NCBI RefSeq assembly: GCF_014654205.1
Contig: NZ_BNAW01000009.1
Span: 124,001-188,000, forward strand
Length of the DNA stretch: 64,000 nucleotides
DNA from: Amycolatopsis bullii
Lineage (GTDB): Bacteria > Actinomycetota > Actinomycetes > Mycobacteriales > Pseudonocardiaceae
Direction of reading: 5' to 3'
The position numbers were made by a program, and so were the translations under genes. The notes under the pieces were generated by a model, which had not been told where the DNA came from, did not search any database, and saw only the letters and a list, made by a program, of their open reading frames with translations. Positions 33,928 through 42,388 of the stretch are shown piece by piece (the stretch's first letter is position 1; each line of letters opens with the position of its first letter).

Positions 33928-35472
33928 ATGAGCACTTTTTCCGAACTCGGCCTGCCCACCCCGCTCGTGGCCGCGCTGGCCACCCAGGGCGTCACCGAGC
34001 CCTTCCCCATCCAGGCGGCGACCCTGCCGCACACCCTCGCCGGGCGTGACGTCCTCGGCCGCGGCCGGACCGGCTCCGGCAAGACGTACGGCTTCGTGCT
34101 GCCCGTGCTGGCCCGCCTCGCCGCGGGCCCGACGCGGCGCAAGCCGGGCCGTCCCCGCGCGCTGATCCTGGCGCCGACCCGCGAGCTCGCGACGCAGATC
34201 GAGGCGTCGATCCTGCCCCTGGCCCGCCCGCTGGGCCTCAAGGCGACGACCATCTTCGGCGGCGTCAGCGCGAACCCGCAGATCACCCGGTTGCGTGACG
34301 GCGTCGACATCGTCGTCGCCTGCCCCGGCCGGCTCGCCGACCACATGCGCTCCGGGCACGTGAAGCTCGACGCCGTCGAGATCACGGTCCTGGACGAGGC
34401 CGACCACATGGCCGACCTGGGCTTCCTGCCCGAGGTCCGGCGGATCATGGACGCCACGCCCGAGCGCGGCCAGCGGCTGCTGTTCTCGGCGACCCTGGAC
34501 AACGGCGTCGACGTGCTGGTCAAGCGCTTCATGGACGACCCGGTGCTGCACAGCGTCGACTCGGCGCAGTCGCCGGTGGCGACGATGGAGCACCACGTCC
34601 TGCACCTGGAGGAGACCCACCGGCTGCCGGTGCTGGTCGACCTGACGGCGGCGCCCGGCCGCACGCTGGTGTTCACGCGGACGAAGAGCCGCGCGAAGGC
34701 GCTGACGCGGAAGCTGAACGCCTCGGGTGTCCCGGCGGTGGAGCTGCACGGCAACCTGGGCCAGAACGCCCGCACGCGCAACCTCGAGGCGTTCTCGTCC
34801 GGGACGGCCCGCACCCTGGTGGCGACGGACATCGCGGCCCGCGGCATCCACGTCGACGACGTCCGGCTGGTGATCCACGCGGACCCGCCGGTGGAGCACA
34901 AGGCCTACCTGCACCGTTCCGGCCGCACGGCGCGCGCCGGGGCGTCGGGCACGGTGGTGACGTTGATGACGGACGCCCAGGTGCGAGACGTCCGGGACCT
35001 GACCCGCAAGGCGGGCATCAAGCCGACGACCACCCAGCTCGGCCCGGGCCACCCGCTGCTGGCGGAGCTGGCGCCCGGTGAGCGCACGTTCTCGAAGGCG
35101 CCCGCAGTGGACAACCGGCCGAAGAAGGTCTCCGCCACGGGCGCGGCTCCGGGTGGCGGCCGCGGTCGCCGTTCGGCGGCGCCGAAGGAGAACCGCGGTG
35201 GGCAGCGAGCCCGGGCGGCCTCGCAGGAGCGGTCGACCGGGTCCGGTTCGCGCCGCTCGGAGGGCGCCTCGGGTGGATCCCGCCGGTCGGGCACCTCGGG
35301 CAAGCCGGTCGCGTCCCCCGCTTCGGGAGGCGGGCGGCGCTCCGGTGGCGAGGCTGCTTCGGGCAACGCGCGGCGCTCCGGTGGTGCGCCCGCGGGGAAC
35401 CGGCGGTCGGGTTCCGGCGGCGCGGCGGCGTTCTCGTCGGGCACCCGCGCGGGTTCGCGCCGCTCGCGCTGA
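33928..35472 (+). CDS. DEAD-box RNA helicase
   Basis: A 514-residue helicase. Q-motif region FPIQAATLPHTL (27-38), Walker A RTGSGKT (47-53), PTREL (83-87), DEAD (156-159), SAT (near 190) and the domain 2 motifs VATDIAARGIHV and HRSGRTARAG are present. Residues about 395-514 are a Gly/Ser/Arg-rich tail with repeated RRSG units. It would unwind structured RNA. ATG 33928 overlaps the TGA of a short upstream frame (ATGA). An in-frame ATG at 33892 would add 12 residues; neither has a clear ribosome site. A long leader follows a TACACT at 33779. Confidence 0.92.
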   Translation: MSTFSELGLPTPLVAALATQGVTEPFPIQAATLPHTLAGRDVLGRGRTGSGKTYGFVLPVLARLAAGPTRRKPGRPRALILAPTRELATQIEASILPLARPLGLKATTIFGGVSANPQITRLRDGVDIVVACPGRLADHMRSGHVKLDAVEITVLDEADHMADLGFLPEVRRIMDATPERGQRLLFSATLDNGVDVLVKRFMDDPVLHSVDSAQSPVATMEHHVLHLEETHRLPVLVDLTAAPGRTLVFTRTKSRAKALTRKLNASGVPAVELHGNLGQNARTRNLEAFSSGTARTLVATDIAARGIHVDDVRLVIHADPPVEHKAYLHRSGRTARAGASGTVVTLMTDAQVRDVRDLTRKAGIKPTTTQLGPGHPLLAELAPGERTFSKAPAVDNRPKKVSATGAAPGGGRGRRSAAPKENRGGQRARAASQERSTGSGSRRSEGASGGSRRSGTSGKPVASPASGGGRRSGGEAASGNARRSGGAPAGNRRSGSGGAAAFSSGTRAGSRRSR

Positions 35473-35484
35473 GTTCAGCCGACA

Positions 35485-35522
35485 GGTCCGGGCCCCGGCA
35501 CTCGTTGCCGGGGCCCCGGACC
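35485..35522. terminator. Terminator between helicase and SMP-30 genes
   Basis: GGTCCGGGCCCCGGCA and TGCCGGGGCCCCGGACC pair over 16 bp with one bulged C and a 5-base loop, in the gap between convergent genes. Confidence 0.7.
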
Positions 35523-35547
35523 GTCCGGGGCCCGGCACGTCCGGTAG

Positions 35548-36366
35548 CTAAGCGCGGCCCACCGAGACCGGATGCGCCAGGATCTGCCCCGTCCGCTCCG
35601 CCGCCTCCCCCACCCCGTCCAGCCCGCGCCACTCCTGGACCACCACGTACAACGTGTCGTCGCTCAGCGCGCACGCGAAGCAGCCTCGGTCGAAGGTCAG
35701 CTTCTCCAGCACCTCCCCGCCTTCCCGGACCCGGGTGCACGACCGGTGGGGCACGTCCGACACCCACACCGCGCCCGAAGCGTCGAGCGCGATGCCGTCC
35801 GGCACTCCTTCACCGAGGTCCGCCCACACGCGGCGGTCCGTCAGGCTGCCGTCCGGGAGGACCGAGAAGGCGGTCAGGCGGTTCGCGTACGACTCGGCCA
35901 CGATCAGCGTCGAGCCGTCCGGGGTCAAGGCCATGCCGTTGCCGAACGCGATGTCCTCCGCCACCCTGCGGACCTCGCCCGCCGGGTTGACGAACAGGAT
36001 CGCGCCCGGGCGGTACGGCTCTCCGGCCATCAGGTCGAACCCGCCGCCGTTGACGTAGCAGCCTCCGGCGCGGGTCGTCACGATCTCGTTGAACCCGGTG
36101 CCACCCAGGTCGGCGTGGGTCGTCAAGCCGGACTCCGACAGCCGCAGCAGGAGGCCGTCGGACGACGACACGATCACCGGCTGCCCGTCGAGGAAGTCGA
36201 AGCACATCGGCATCGTCGGGAAGTCCGCGCGGAACACCACCTCACGCTCGGCCGCCGGCGAGACCGCCACGATCTCGTGGGCCAGCCAGTCGGCGAACCA
36301 GAGCCGCCCGTCGTGCCAGCGCGGGGACTCGCCGAACGCGACTCCGTCGAGCACCAGCGCCGTCAT
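35548..36366 (-). CDS. SMP-30/gluconolactonase-family protein
   Basis: A 272-residue six-bladed propeller. FGESPRWHDGRLWFAD (about 11-26) holds the metal-ligand Glu. TGFNEIVTT, FGNGMALTPDGSTL and VPDGIALDASGAVW hold the Asn and Asp ligands. It would hydrolyse a sugar lactone or related ester. ATG 36366 overlaps the DUF1761 stop by 4 bp (ATGA). The substrate is open; position behind a sulfonate-type ABC operon does not settle it. Confidence 0.88.
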   Translation of the reverse strand: MTALVLDGVAFGESPRWHDGRLWFADWLAHEIVAVSPAAEREVVFRADFPTMPMCFDFLDGQPVIVSSSDGLLLRLSESGLTTHADLGGTGFNEIVTTRAGGCYVNGGGFDLMAGEPYRPGAILFVNPAGEVRRVAEDIAFGNGMALTPDGSTLIVAESYANRLTAFSVLPDGSLTDRRVWADLGEGVPDGIALDASGAVWVSDVPHRSCTRVREGGEVLEKLTFDRGCFACALSDDTLYVVVQEWRGLDGVGEAAERTGQILAHPVSVGRA

Positions 36367-36740
36367 CGCCACACCCCCAGCAGCACCGCCACCACCGCGA
36401 TCTTCACCAGCCAGTCGCCCGCGTGCAGTGCCGCCAGGCGGACCGGGACCCGCTCGTGCAGCACCGAGCCTGCCAGAATCACCGCCGGGAAGCCCGCCCA
36501 CACCGCCAGCGCCAACCCGAGCGCGCCCGGCACGCCGTCCACCCCGACCGCGCGCGCCACCAGCGCGAACGCCGTCACCAGGACCACCGTCCGCGCGAAC
36601 TCCGCGCCCATCCGCCACGGGGACGGCGCGGCCACCGCGCCCGCCGGGCTCAAGCGGGCCCAGACCGGCCCGAACACCCCGTACCAGGCCGCGCTCGCCG
36701 CGAACGCCGCCACCGAAGTCACCAATACCGCGATCACCAC
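36363..36740 (-). CDS. DUF1761 membrane protein
   Basis: A 125-residue protein with four hydrophobic segments. The motif AAWYGVFGPVWARL (about 17-30) identifies the DUF1761 family of unknown function. The first of two tandem GTG codons (36740) is used because AAGGAG lies 6-7 bases upstream. It overlaps the SMP-30 gene and stands 80 bp behind the ABC permease. Confidence 0.8.
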   Translation of the reverse strand: MVIAVLVTSVAAFAASAAWYGVFGPVWARLSPAGAVAAPSPWRMGAEFARTVVLVTAFALVARAVGVDGVPGALGLALAVWAGFPAVILAGSVLHERVPVRLAALHAGDWLVKIAVVAVLLGVWR

Positions 36741-36820
36741 TGTCCGCTCCTTCGCTCGTCGAGATTCGAAGGAGACGTCGGCGCCGCGCAACCGGCTTCG
36801 ACATCCGGTGCGGAAAACTT

Positions 36821-37774
36821 CTACAGCGACGAAGTCAGCCCGCGAGCCCGCAGCACCGCGCGCTCCAGCGGGCGGAACACCACCAGCTCGATTCCCACGC
36901 CGACTAGCAGGATCAGGAAGATCGCCGCGATCACCGTCTCCATGCTGTTGAACGACGAGCCCTGGTTGAGGTACGCGCCGAGGCCGATGCCGAGCTGCGG
37001 GGACAGCGCGATCAGCTCCGCGGCCATCAGCGAGCGCCACGAGAACGCCCAGCCCTGCTTCAGCCCGGCGAGAAAGCCCGGCAGCGCCGCGGGCAACAGG
37101 ATGTGCCGCGCCGACGACAGCCGGTTCGCGCCCATCACCTGGCCGACGCGCGGCAGGATCGGCGGGATCTGGTCGATGCCGGAGACCAGGCCGTTCGCGA
37201 TCGACGGCACCGAACCGAGCAGCACCACGAAGTAGATCGCGGCGTCGTTGATCCCGAACCACAGGATCGCCGCCGGCACCCAGGCCACCGACGGGAGGCT
37301 CTGCAGGCCGGTCAGCAGCGGGCCGATGGCCGCGCGGACGACGCGGACCTTCGCGACGACCAGGCCGAGCGGGGTGCCGATGAGCACGCCGGCGACGAAG
37401 CCGAGCGCGGCGCGGTGCACCGACGTCCAGACGAAGCCGAACACCTGGCCGTCGACGACGATGCCCCAGAACTCGTTCCACACCGACGCCGGGGCCGGCA
37501 GCTGGGACTCCGGCCAGAAGGCCGCGGCCCAGAGGAGCTGCCAGACGACGACCAGCAGCACGAGTGCGCCCACCGGCGGGAGGAAGCCCCAGGCGAACCG
37601 CTTCCAGAAGCTCGGGCGGCGTTCGCCGACGGGGGCGTCGAGCGAATCCAGTCCGGCGCCGACCGCATCCAGGTCGGCTTCGGCACTGGGGTGGGGGGTC
37701 CCCAGGGGGGCGGAGCCCCCTTGGGCGGGGGTCTGGGGGTTCGACCCCCAGGCAGCCGAGTCAAGCTGCGGCAT
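36821..37774 (-). CDS. ABC transporter permease, sulfonate/taurine type
   Basis: A 317-residue BPD-type inner-membrane permease. The first 60 residues are unusual, then a hydrophobic helix (about 67-90). The EAA-loop-like region is RVGQVMGANRLSSARHILLPAALPG (the underlined core is MGANRLSSARHILLPAALP). SRMAAEL-like and GLGAYL segments follow. It pairs with the ATPase and lipoprotein encoded upstream. Residues about 8-29 are encoded by a palindromic G/C-rich repeat (37688-37752). ATG 37774 overlaps the ATPase gene by 14 bp. Confidence 0.87.
   Translation of the reverse strand: MPQLDSAAWGSNPQTPAQGGSAPLGTPHPSAEADLDAVGAGLDSLDAPVGERRPSFWKRFAWGFLPPVGALVLLVVVWQLLWAAAFWPESQLPAPASVWNEFWGIVVDGQVFGFVWTSVHRAALGFVAGVLIGTPLGLVVAKVRVVRAAIGPLLTGLQSLPSVAWVPAAILWFGINDAAIYFVVLLGSVPSIANGLVSGIDQIPPILPRVGQVMGANRLSSARHILLPAALPGFLAGLKQGWAFSWRSLMAAELIALSPQLGIGLGAYLNQGSSFNSMETVIAAIFLILLVGVGIELVVFRPLERAVLRARGLTSSL
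37688..37752. repeat. GC-palindromic intergenic-type repeat inside permease gene
   Basis: GGGGGTCCCCAGGGGGGC-type arms (GGGGTCCCC, GGGGGCGGAGCCCCC, TGGGGGTTCGACCCCCA) form several nested hairpins. Such units are usually intergenic in high-GC actinomycetes. Here the unit lies in frame within the permease N-terminus and encodes a Pro/Gly/Ser-rich stretch with no membrane character. Confidence 0.65.
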
Positions 37775-38552
37775 GGGTGCTGATCACCTCACGCAGGTGC
37801 CCGGTGATTTCCTCGGTCAGCTCTTCGGCGTCGGCCAGCGGCACGTCCGTCCACTCGCGCACGACCCGGCCGGGCCGCGACGACAGCAGCACGACGCGCT
37901 GGCCGAGGCGGACCGCTTCGCGCACGTCGTGCGTCACGAACAGCACGGACGTGCCCGTGCTGCGGTAGACGCGCAGCAGCTCGCTCTGCAGGACGTCTCG
38001 GGTGATGGCGTCGAGCGCGGCGAACGGCTCGTCCATCAGCAGGAGCGACTGCTCCGGGTCGCCGCCGACGCGCAGCGTCGCGGCCAGGGCGCGGGCGAGG
38101 GCGACGCGCTGCCGCATCCCGCCGGACAGCTCGTGCGGCCGCTTGCCGCCAGCGCCGTTCAGCCGGACCAGTTCCAGCAGCTCGGCGGCCTTTTCGCGGC
38201 GCTCGGCCCGGCCGAAGCCGGCCAGCCGCAGCGGCAGCTCGACGTTGCGGGCCGCGGTCAGCCACGGCATCAGCGCGGCTTCCTGGAACATCACCGCGGG
38301 CCGGGAGGTGTTCAGCGTGATCTCCCCCGCCGACGGCGCGTCCAGCCCGGCGACCAGGTTCAGCAGCGTGCTCTTGCCGCACCCGGACGCGCCGAGCAGG
38401 CAGACGAACTCGCCGGGCGCGACCGTCAGGTCCACGCCGTCGAGCGCGACGACCGCGCGGCCTGCCGTGCCGAACGCCTTGCGCACGCCGTCGAGGCGCA
38501 CCGCTGCCGCGCCGGTGAAATTGCTGCGGCCGGTCGGGAGGGTGGTGGTCAT
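37761..38552 (-). CDS. ABC transporter ATPase, sulfonate/nitrate type
   Basis: A 263-residue nucleotide-binding subunit. Walker A GASGCGKST (about 54-62), Q-loop MFQEAALMPW, signature LSGGMRQRVALARAL, Walker B LLLMDEPFAALD and the H-switch FVTHDVREA are all present. It energises uptake through the permease encoded next. ATG 38552 starts 13 bp behind the binding-protein gene. Confidence 0.92.
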   Translation of the reverse strand: MTTTLPTGRSNFTGAAAVRLDGVRKAFGTAGRAVVALDGVDLTVAPGEFVCLLGASGCGKSTLLNLVAGLDAPSAGEITLNTSRPAVMFQEAALMPWLTAARNVELPLRLAGFGRAERREKAAELLELVRLNGAGGKRPHELSGGMRQRVALARALAATLRVGGDPEQSLLLMDEPFAALDAITRDVLQSELLRVYRSTGTSVLFVTHDVREAVRLGQRVVLLSSRPGRVVREWTDVPLADAEELTEEITGHLREVISTHAAA

Positions 38553-38565
38553 CGCTGACTGCCTC

Positions 38566-39618
38566 TCACTTGGTCAGTTCGGGAGCTTCGACGGCGGGCA
38601 GGTTCTTGGCCTTGAGCACCTCGTTCAACGGACCGAAGTCCGCGAAGCCCTTCAGCGCGACCGCTGACTTCACCACGCCCGCCGTCACCGAGTCCTGCGC
38701 GAGCTGCGGGAATTCGGCGGCGATGGGGTCGGTGGTCAGCTCGATGCCGGAGAAGGCGCGGTCCAGGACCGCTGCGCTCAGGGTACTGCCGGCCAGCTCC
38801 TTGAGTGCTCCGTTGACGACGGTCTTCGCGTCGGCCGGGTTGGCCTTGGCCCAGTCGATCGCGGCGAGTTCACCCTTGAGCAGCGCGCGGACGGTGTCCG
38901 GGTGCTGCTGCAGGAACTCGCTGCGCACGATCGCGACGGTCGTCGGGAAGCGGCCGCCGGGCCACAACGTCTTCTCGTCGACCAGGACCTTCGCGCCGGC
39001 GTCGAGCACCAGCCGGGACGCCCACGGCTCGGGCAGCCAGCCGCCGTCGACCTCGCCCTTCTTGAAGGCATCGAGCGTCTTCGGGTTGTCGAGGTTGGTG
39101 ATCTTGACCTGGTCGGTCAGCTGCTGGCCGGCCAGGAACTTCTTGAGCGCGACGTCCTGGGTGTTGGCCAGCTGCGGGGTGGCGATGTTCTTGCCCTTGA
39201 GCTGCTCGACGCTGGTGATGTCCGGTTTGACGACCAGCTGCGCGCCGCCCGAGACGGCGCCGGAGACGAGCTGGATGGCCCCCTTGGACTTGGTGAAGGC
39301 GTTGATCGCCGGGCCGGAGCCGATGAAGGCGACATCGAGGGAGCCGCCGAGCAGGGCGTTGACCTCTTCGGGGCCGGCGTTGAAGGTCTGGGTGGTGAGC
39401 TTGGTCGCGCCGAGTTCGTTCTTGAAGAAGTCCTTCTTGACGCCGATGAGCGCGGGCGCGTGCGTGACGTTCGGGAAGAAGCCGACCCGGACCTCGCCGG
39501 CGGCGCCCTGGTTCGCGGCCGGGGCGGTGCTGCTGTCGGCCCGCGAACAGCCGGCGAGCGCGCCCACGACGGTCAGGGCGGCCAACGCCGAGGCCAGAGT
39601 TCTTCGAGGGGTGCGCAC
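38566..39618 (-). CDS. ABC substrate-binding lipoprotein, sulfonate/taurine type
   Basis: A 350-residue lipoprotein. The signal region ends in the lipobox LAGC (Cys at about 24). The mature part starts VRVGFFPNVTHAPALIGVKK (split here at VRVGFFPNVTHAPA), which is the SsuA/TauA/NrtA-like fold. The order binding protein, ATPase, permease fits an aliphatic sulfonate or taurine importer. No SsuD or TauD desulfonating enzyme is in the window, so the substrate is inferred. GTG 39618 is chosen because the signal peptide begins there; the longer frame has no signal. Confidence 0.88.
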   Translation of the reverse strand: MRTPRRTLASALAALTVVGALAGCSRADSSTAPAANQGAAGEVRVGFFPNVTHAPALIGVKKDFFKNELGATKLTTQTFNAGPEEVNALLGGSLDVAFIGSGPAINAFTKSKGAIQLVSGAVSGGAQLVVKPDITSVEQLKGKNIATPQLANTQDVALKKFLAGQQLTDQVKITNLDNPKTLDAFKKGEVDGGWLPEPWASRLVLDAGAKVLVDEKTLWPGGRFPTTVAIVRSEFLQQHPDTVRALLKGELAAIDWAKANPADAKTVVNGALKELAGSTLSAAVLDRAFSGIELTTDPIAAEFPQLAQDSVTAGVVKSAVALKGFADFGPLNEVLKAKNLPAVEAPELTK

Positions 39619-39826
39619 GTCAGCATCGCCTTTCGTCGGTGTCGGGGGCGAGGTTCGCACGGTCACCCACTCAGGCGCATAGCCATCCGCATCCCGGGAA
39701 AGGTGGTGAGATTTCTTGACATCGGCGGCCCCGGCCCTTAGAGCCGGGGAGAAAGTCGACGAAGAGGGCAACCGCTCGCGTCACCCGGACGTGGTACAGG
39801 GTGGACCACGGATTCGGGAGGAAGAC

Positions 39827-40207
39827 ATGACGAGCAGGGGCCAGGGAGCCGCCGGCGTCCGCGTGGCGCTGGTCGTGTTGTTCATCGGGCTGGGCCAGGC
39901 GTCGTTCGAGTGGCTCAGGTCACTGGGCATGGACGCGCTGACCAGCGCCGTCGTCTGGGCGATCCCGGTCATCACGGGGGCGGCGGTGGCCCTGGTGCTG
40001 TGGGTGGCATCGGACCGGGCGTTCCTGCTGCGCAACTGGCTGCCGGTGGCGATGTCGATCCCGGTGTACCTGGGCGGAGCATTCGGCCTGGCGACGGGGA
40101 CGGCGAGTTTGGTGGCGTCGATCGTGAGCGGGGTCGGGCTGGGGATCGCGGCGGTGGTTGTTGCGGGGATGATCCGGTCGCGGCGGCGGGTTGAGGCTGG
40201 TCAGTAG
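39827..40207 (+). CDS. Small membrane protein, unknown function
   Basis: A 126-residue protein with four predicted membrane helices (about 10-25, 38-60, 70-92, 95-115) and a basic C-terminal end (RSRRRVEAGQ). ATG 39827 has GGGAGGA upstream, so translation is credible. I recognise no family. It is divergent from the ABC operon; the 208-bp gap holds a GC hairpin near 39729-39750 and a TTGACA at 39715. Confidence 0.72.
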   Translation: MTSRGQGAAGVRVALVVLFIGLGQASFEWLRSLGMDALTSAVVWAIPVITGAAVALVLWVASDRAFLLRNWLPVAMSIPVYLGGAFGLATGTASLVASIVSGVGLGIAAVVVAGMIRSRRRVEAGQ

Positions 40208-40294
40208 GGGGTTGCTTCGGGTTGTCCACATGGTGGCGGGGGTGTGGATAACTTGGGGTCGAGGTGGGCTTTTCGGACTTTTCGGCGGGGGTGG

Positions 40295-40353
40295 CCGATA
40301 GACTGGACTTGGGGACGCCCGGAGAGGGCGGGGGAGTTTCCGGGGCCGCCCCG
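40295..40353 (+). repeat. Dispersed element, module B copy 2
   Basis: This block is the direct-orientation partner of the inverted block at 10555-10608. It includes CCGATAGACTGGAC and ends GGGGGAGTTTCCGG. Module A copy 2 starts 14 bp further on. Confidence 0.75.
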
Positions 40354-40366
40354 CGGCTTCGCCGCC

Positions 40367-40532
40367 GTAAACGGGACGCTGACGACCGCACCTGCACCCC
40401 ACCCAGACCTCCCCCGCCACCCCGATCCGAAGCCACAACACGGCCGGCAGTGCCGGGTCAAGGCACGCTTTCCCGCCTTGACCCGGCACTGCCGGCCGTA
40501 GTCACAATCGCGGCTTCGGGGTGGCGGGCACC
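40367..40532. repeat. Dispersed palindromic element, module A copy 2
   Basis: This block matches 10285-10449. Its core inverted repeat has perfect 23-bp arms at 40441-40463 and 40476-40498 around the same 12-base loop CACGCTTTCCCG. Both arms changed together relative to copy 1 at two positions, which restores pairing. Outer arms CCCGCCACCCCGA and GGTGGCGGG extend the palindrome. The 464-bp gap 40208-40671 holds this element, module B and the inverted repeat at 40569-40613, and no gene. Confidence 0.85.
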
Positions 40533-40568
40533 CAGCTACCCCGCTCGAGGGCAGGCACCGCAGCGCCA

Positions 40569-40613
40569 TGAATGACCCATTCCTGACCCCAGACGCCAGG
40601 AATGAGTCATTCA
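40569..40613. repeat. 17-bp near-perfect inverted repeat
   Basis: TGAATGACCCATTCCTG (40569-40585) and CAGGAATGAGTCATTCA (40597-40613) pair at 16 of 17 positions around an 11-base loop. It is unusually AT-rich for this DNA. It lies 59 bp beyond the queA-like stop and could be its terminator or a protein-binding site. Confidence 0.7.
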
Positions 40614-40671
40614 CGACGTCCGGGCGACCCGCACGCAAGACCCCCGGAGAGCGGCGGGACTGAGCGCCCAC

Positions 40672-41679
40672 TCAGTGGCGCAGCAGAAGTGACACGTCAC
40701 CGAACTCATGCCACAGGTACCGCTCCTCAACCGCCGCCGCATACGCGCGCTGGAGCACCTCGGCCCCCGCCACCGACTCCAGCAGCAACAGGTGCGATGC
40801 CTCCGGCGCGTGCAAGCCCGTGATGATCCCGTCCACCACCCGCGCCGGGCGGTCCGGGCCCAGGACCAGGTCCGTCCACCCTGACGCCGCGCGCACCTCA
40901 CCATCGGAGACCGCCGACTCGAGGGCGCGAGCCGCCGTTGTGCCCACCGCGATCACCCTTCCTCCGCGGGCGCGGACCCACGAGACCAACGCCGCCGTAG
41001 TCGGGGGGACTCGGTACCTCTCCGCCTGGGGTGGCTCGGCCGCCTCCGGGGAGGAGACCCCCGTGTGCAGCAGCAGCGGCGCGAACAACACCCCGTCCGC
41101 CACCAACCCCGTCACCAGCTCCGGCGTGAACGGGCGGGCCGCCGAGGGCATCTCCGCGCTGCCCGGCTCGCGGGCGAACACCGTCTGGTAGTCCGACAAC
41201 GGCCACGCCCGCGGGACGTACCCGTAGCGGATCGGGCGGCCGGCTTCCTCGAGCAACGACAGCACGTCGACCGACGAAGCCGCCCGCCACAGCCGGGCCT
41301 CCCCCGGGACCACGGGGGCCAGCAGCGTCAGCGACGCGCCCCCGGCCAGCGAAAGGCGCTCGCCCGGACGGCCGTCGAGCAAGGGGCCGTCCGGTGCGCG
41401 CAGCTCGACGACCCACGCGCCGTCGTCGAGCGGGGTCGCGAAGTGGACCACGATCGGGTGGCCCGCCCGGCGTGCGTCGACCGCCGCCGGGAGGGTTCCG
41501 GAGGTGTTGACCACCAGCAGGTCACCCGGCCGCAGATGCGCCCCCAGCGAGGTGAATGCCGTGTGGTGGACGCCGGCCGGGGAGGCGACCAGCAGGCGGA
41601 CCTCGTCGCGGGACAGGCCGCGGGCCTCCGGTGGGGCCGATGCCGACAGCTCCGCCGGCAGGTCGAACCGGATGTTCAT
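40672..41679 (-). CDS. queA: QueA-like S-adenosylmethionine:tRNA ribosyltransferase-isomerase
   Basis: A 335-residue protein of the QueA fold. FDLPAELSASAPPEARGLSR near the start, NTSGTLPAAV, RYGYVPR, HTGVSS and ERYRVPPTTAALV match family positions. QueA transfers the ribosyl of SAM to preQ1-tRNA to form epoxyqueuosine. Other queuosine genes are not visible, and the sequence is shorter and diverged in places, so a related SAM-dependent role is possible. ATG 41679 overlaps the SDR stop by 4 bp. Confidence 0.85.
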   Translation of the reverse strand: MNIRFDLPAELSASAPPEARGLSRDEVRLLVASPAGVHHTAFTSLGAHLRPGDLLVVNTSGTLPAAVDARRAGHPIVVHFATPLDDGAWVVELRAPDGPLLDGRPGERLSLAGGASLTLLAPVVPGEARLWRAASSVDVLSLLEEAGRPIRYGYVPRAWPLSDYQTVFAREPGSAEMPSAARPFTPELVTGLVADGVLFAPLLLHTGVSSPEAAEPPQAERYRVPPTTAALVSWVRARGGRVIAVGTTAARALESAVSDGEVRAASGWTDLVLGPDRPARVVDGIITGLHAPEASHLLLLESVAGAEVLQRAYAAAVEERYLWHEFGDVSLLLRH

Positions 41680-42341
41680 GCCGTCACCAGGAGGTCGGCC
41701 GCGCGGTAGCGGCCGCTCGGGGGACGCTCGTCCAGCAAGCGCAGGAACGCCGGGACCGCGGACGACGGCAGCGGCCGGTCCGAGATGTCCTCGCCCGGGA
41801 ACGCGCGCTGGTGCATCGCCGTGCGCAGGTCGCCCGGGTCGATCGCGTACACGGACAGGTTCGGGTGTTCCGCGCCCAGGACGGCGGTCAGCTGATCGAG
41901 GGCCGCCTTGGCCGAGCCGTAGCCGCCCCAGCCCTCGTACGCCTCGACAGCCGCGTCGGAGCTGATGTTCATCACGACACCACTCGCCAAAGCCGGGAGC
42001 AGCAGCTGCGTCAGGGCCAGTGGCGCGAAGACGTTGACGCAGTAGACCTCTTCGAGCGCCGCCAAGGGATAGCGCGCCAGCGGCGGCAGCGGGCTGACGC
42101 CCAGGGAACTGGCGTTGTTGACGAGCAGGTCGAGCGAAGGACAGGCTTCGGCGAGCGCAGCGCGGTGGGCCGGGTCGGTGACGTCGCCGGGGACAGCCGT
42201 GAAGCCGTCCTCACGAGCCGCCGAAGCCAGCGCGTCCGCGTCGCGGGCGTCGCCGACGACCGTCCACTTGCGACGCACCAGGGCGGCCGCGAGCGCGCGG
42301 CCCAACCCGGCCGAAACGCCGGTGACGAGTGCGGTGGGCAT
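41676..42341 (-). CDS. Short-chain dehydrogenase/reductase
   Basis: A 221-residue classical SDR. The dinucleotide motif TGVSAGLG is at 7-14, NNAS near 72-75, and the catalytic Ser (MNISSD), Tyr and Lys (YGSAK) follow. The cofactor loop has a DARD acidic residue favouring NAD(H). ATG 42341 has GGAGGAACC upstream. It overlaps the QueA-like gene, so the two are coupled. The substrate is unknown. Confidence 0.9.
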   Translation of the reverse strand: MPTALVTGVSAGLGRALAAALVRRKWTVVGDARDADALASAAREDGFTAVPGDVTDPAHRAALAEACPSLDLLVNNASSLGVSPLPPLARYPLAALEEVYCVNVFAPLALTQLLLPALASGVVMNISSDAAVEAYEGWGGYGSAKAALDQLTAVLGAEHPNLSVYAIDPGDLRTAMHQRAFPGEDISDRPLPSSAVPAFLRLLDERPPSGRYRAADLLVTA

Positions 42342-42388
42342 GGTTCCTCCTTCGAGAGGGGGTGCCCCACCATCGTGAAACCTCTACG

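Noticed and set aside
39620..39826. SAM or other sulfur riboswitch upstream of the sulfonate-type ABC operon
   Set aside because: I could not fit a known riboswitch core; only a GC hairpin is evident.
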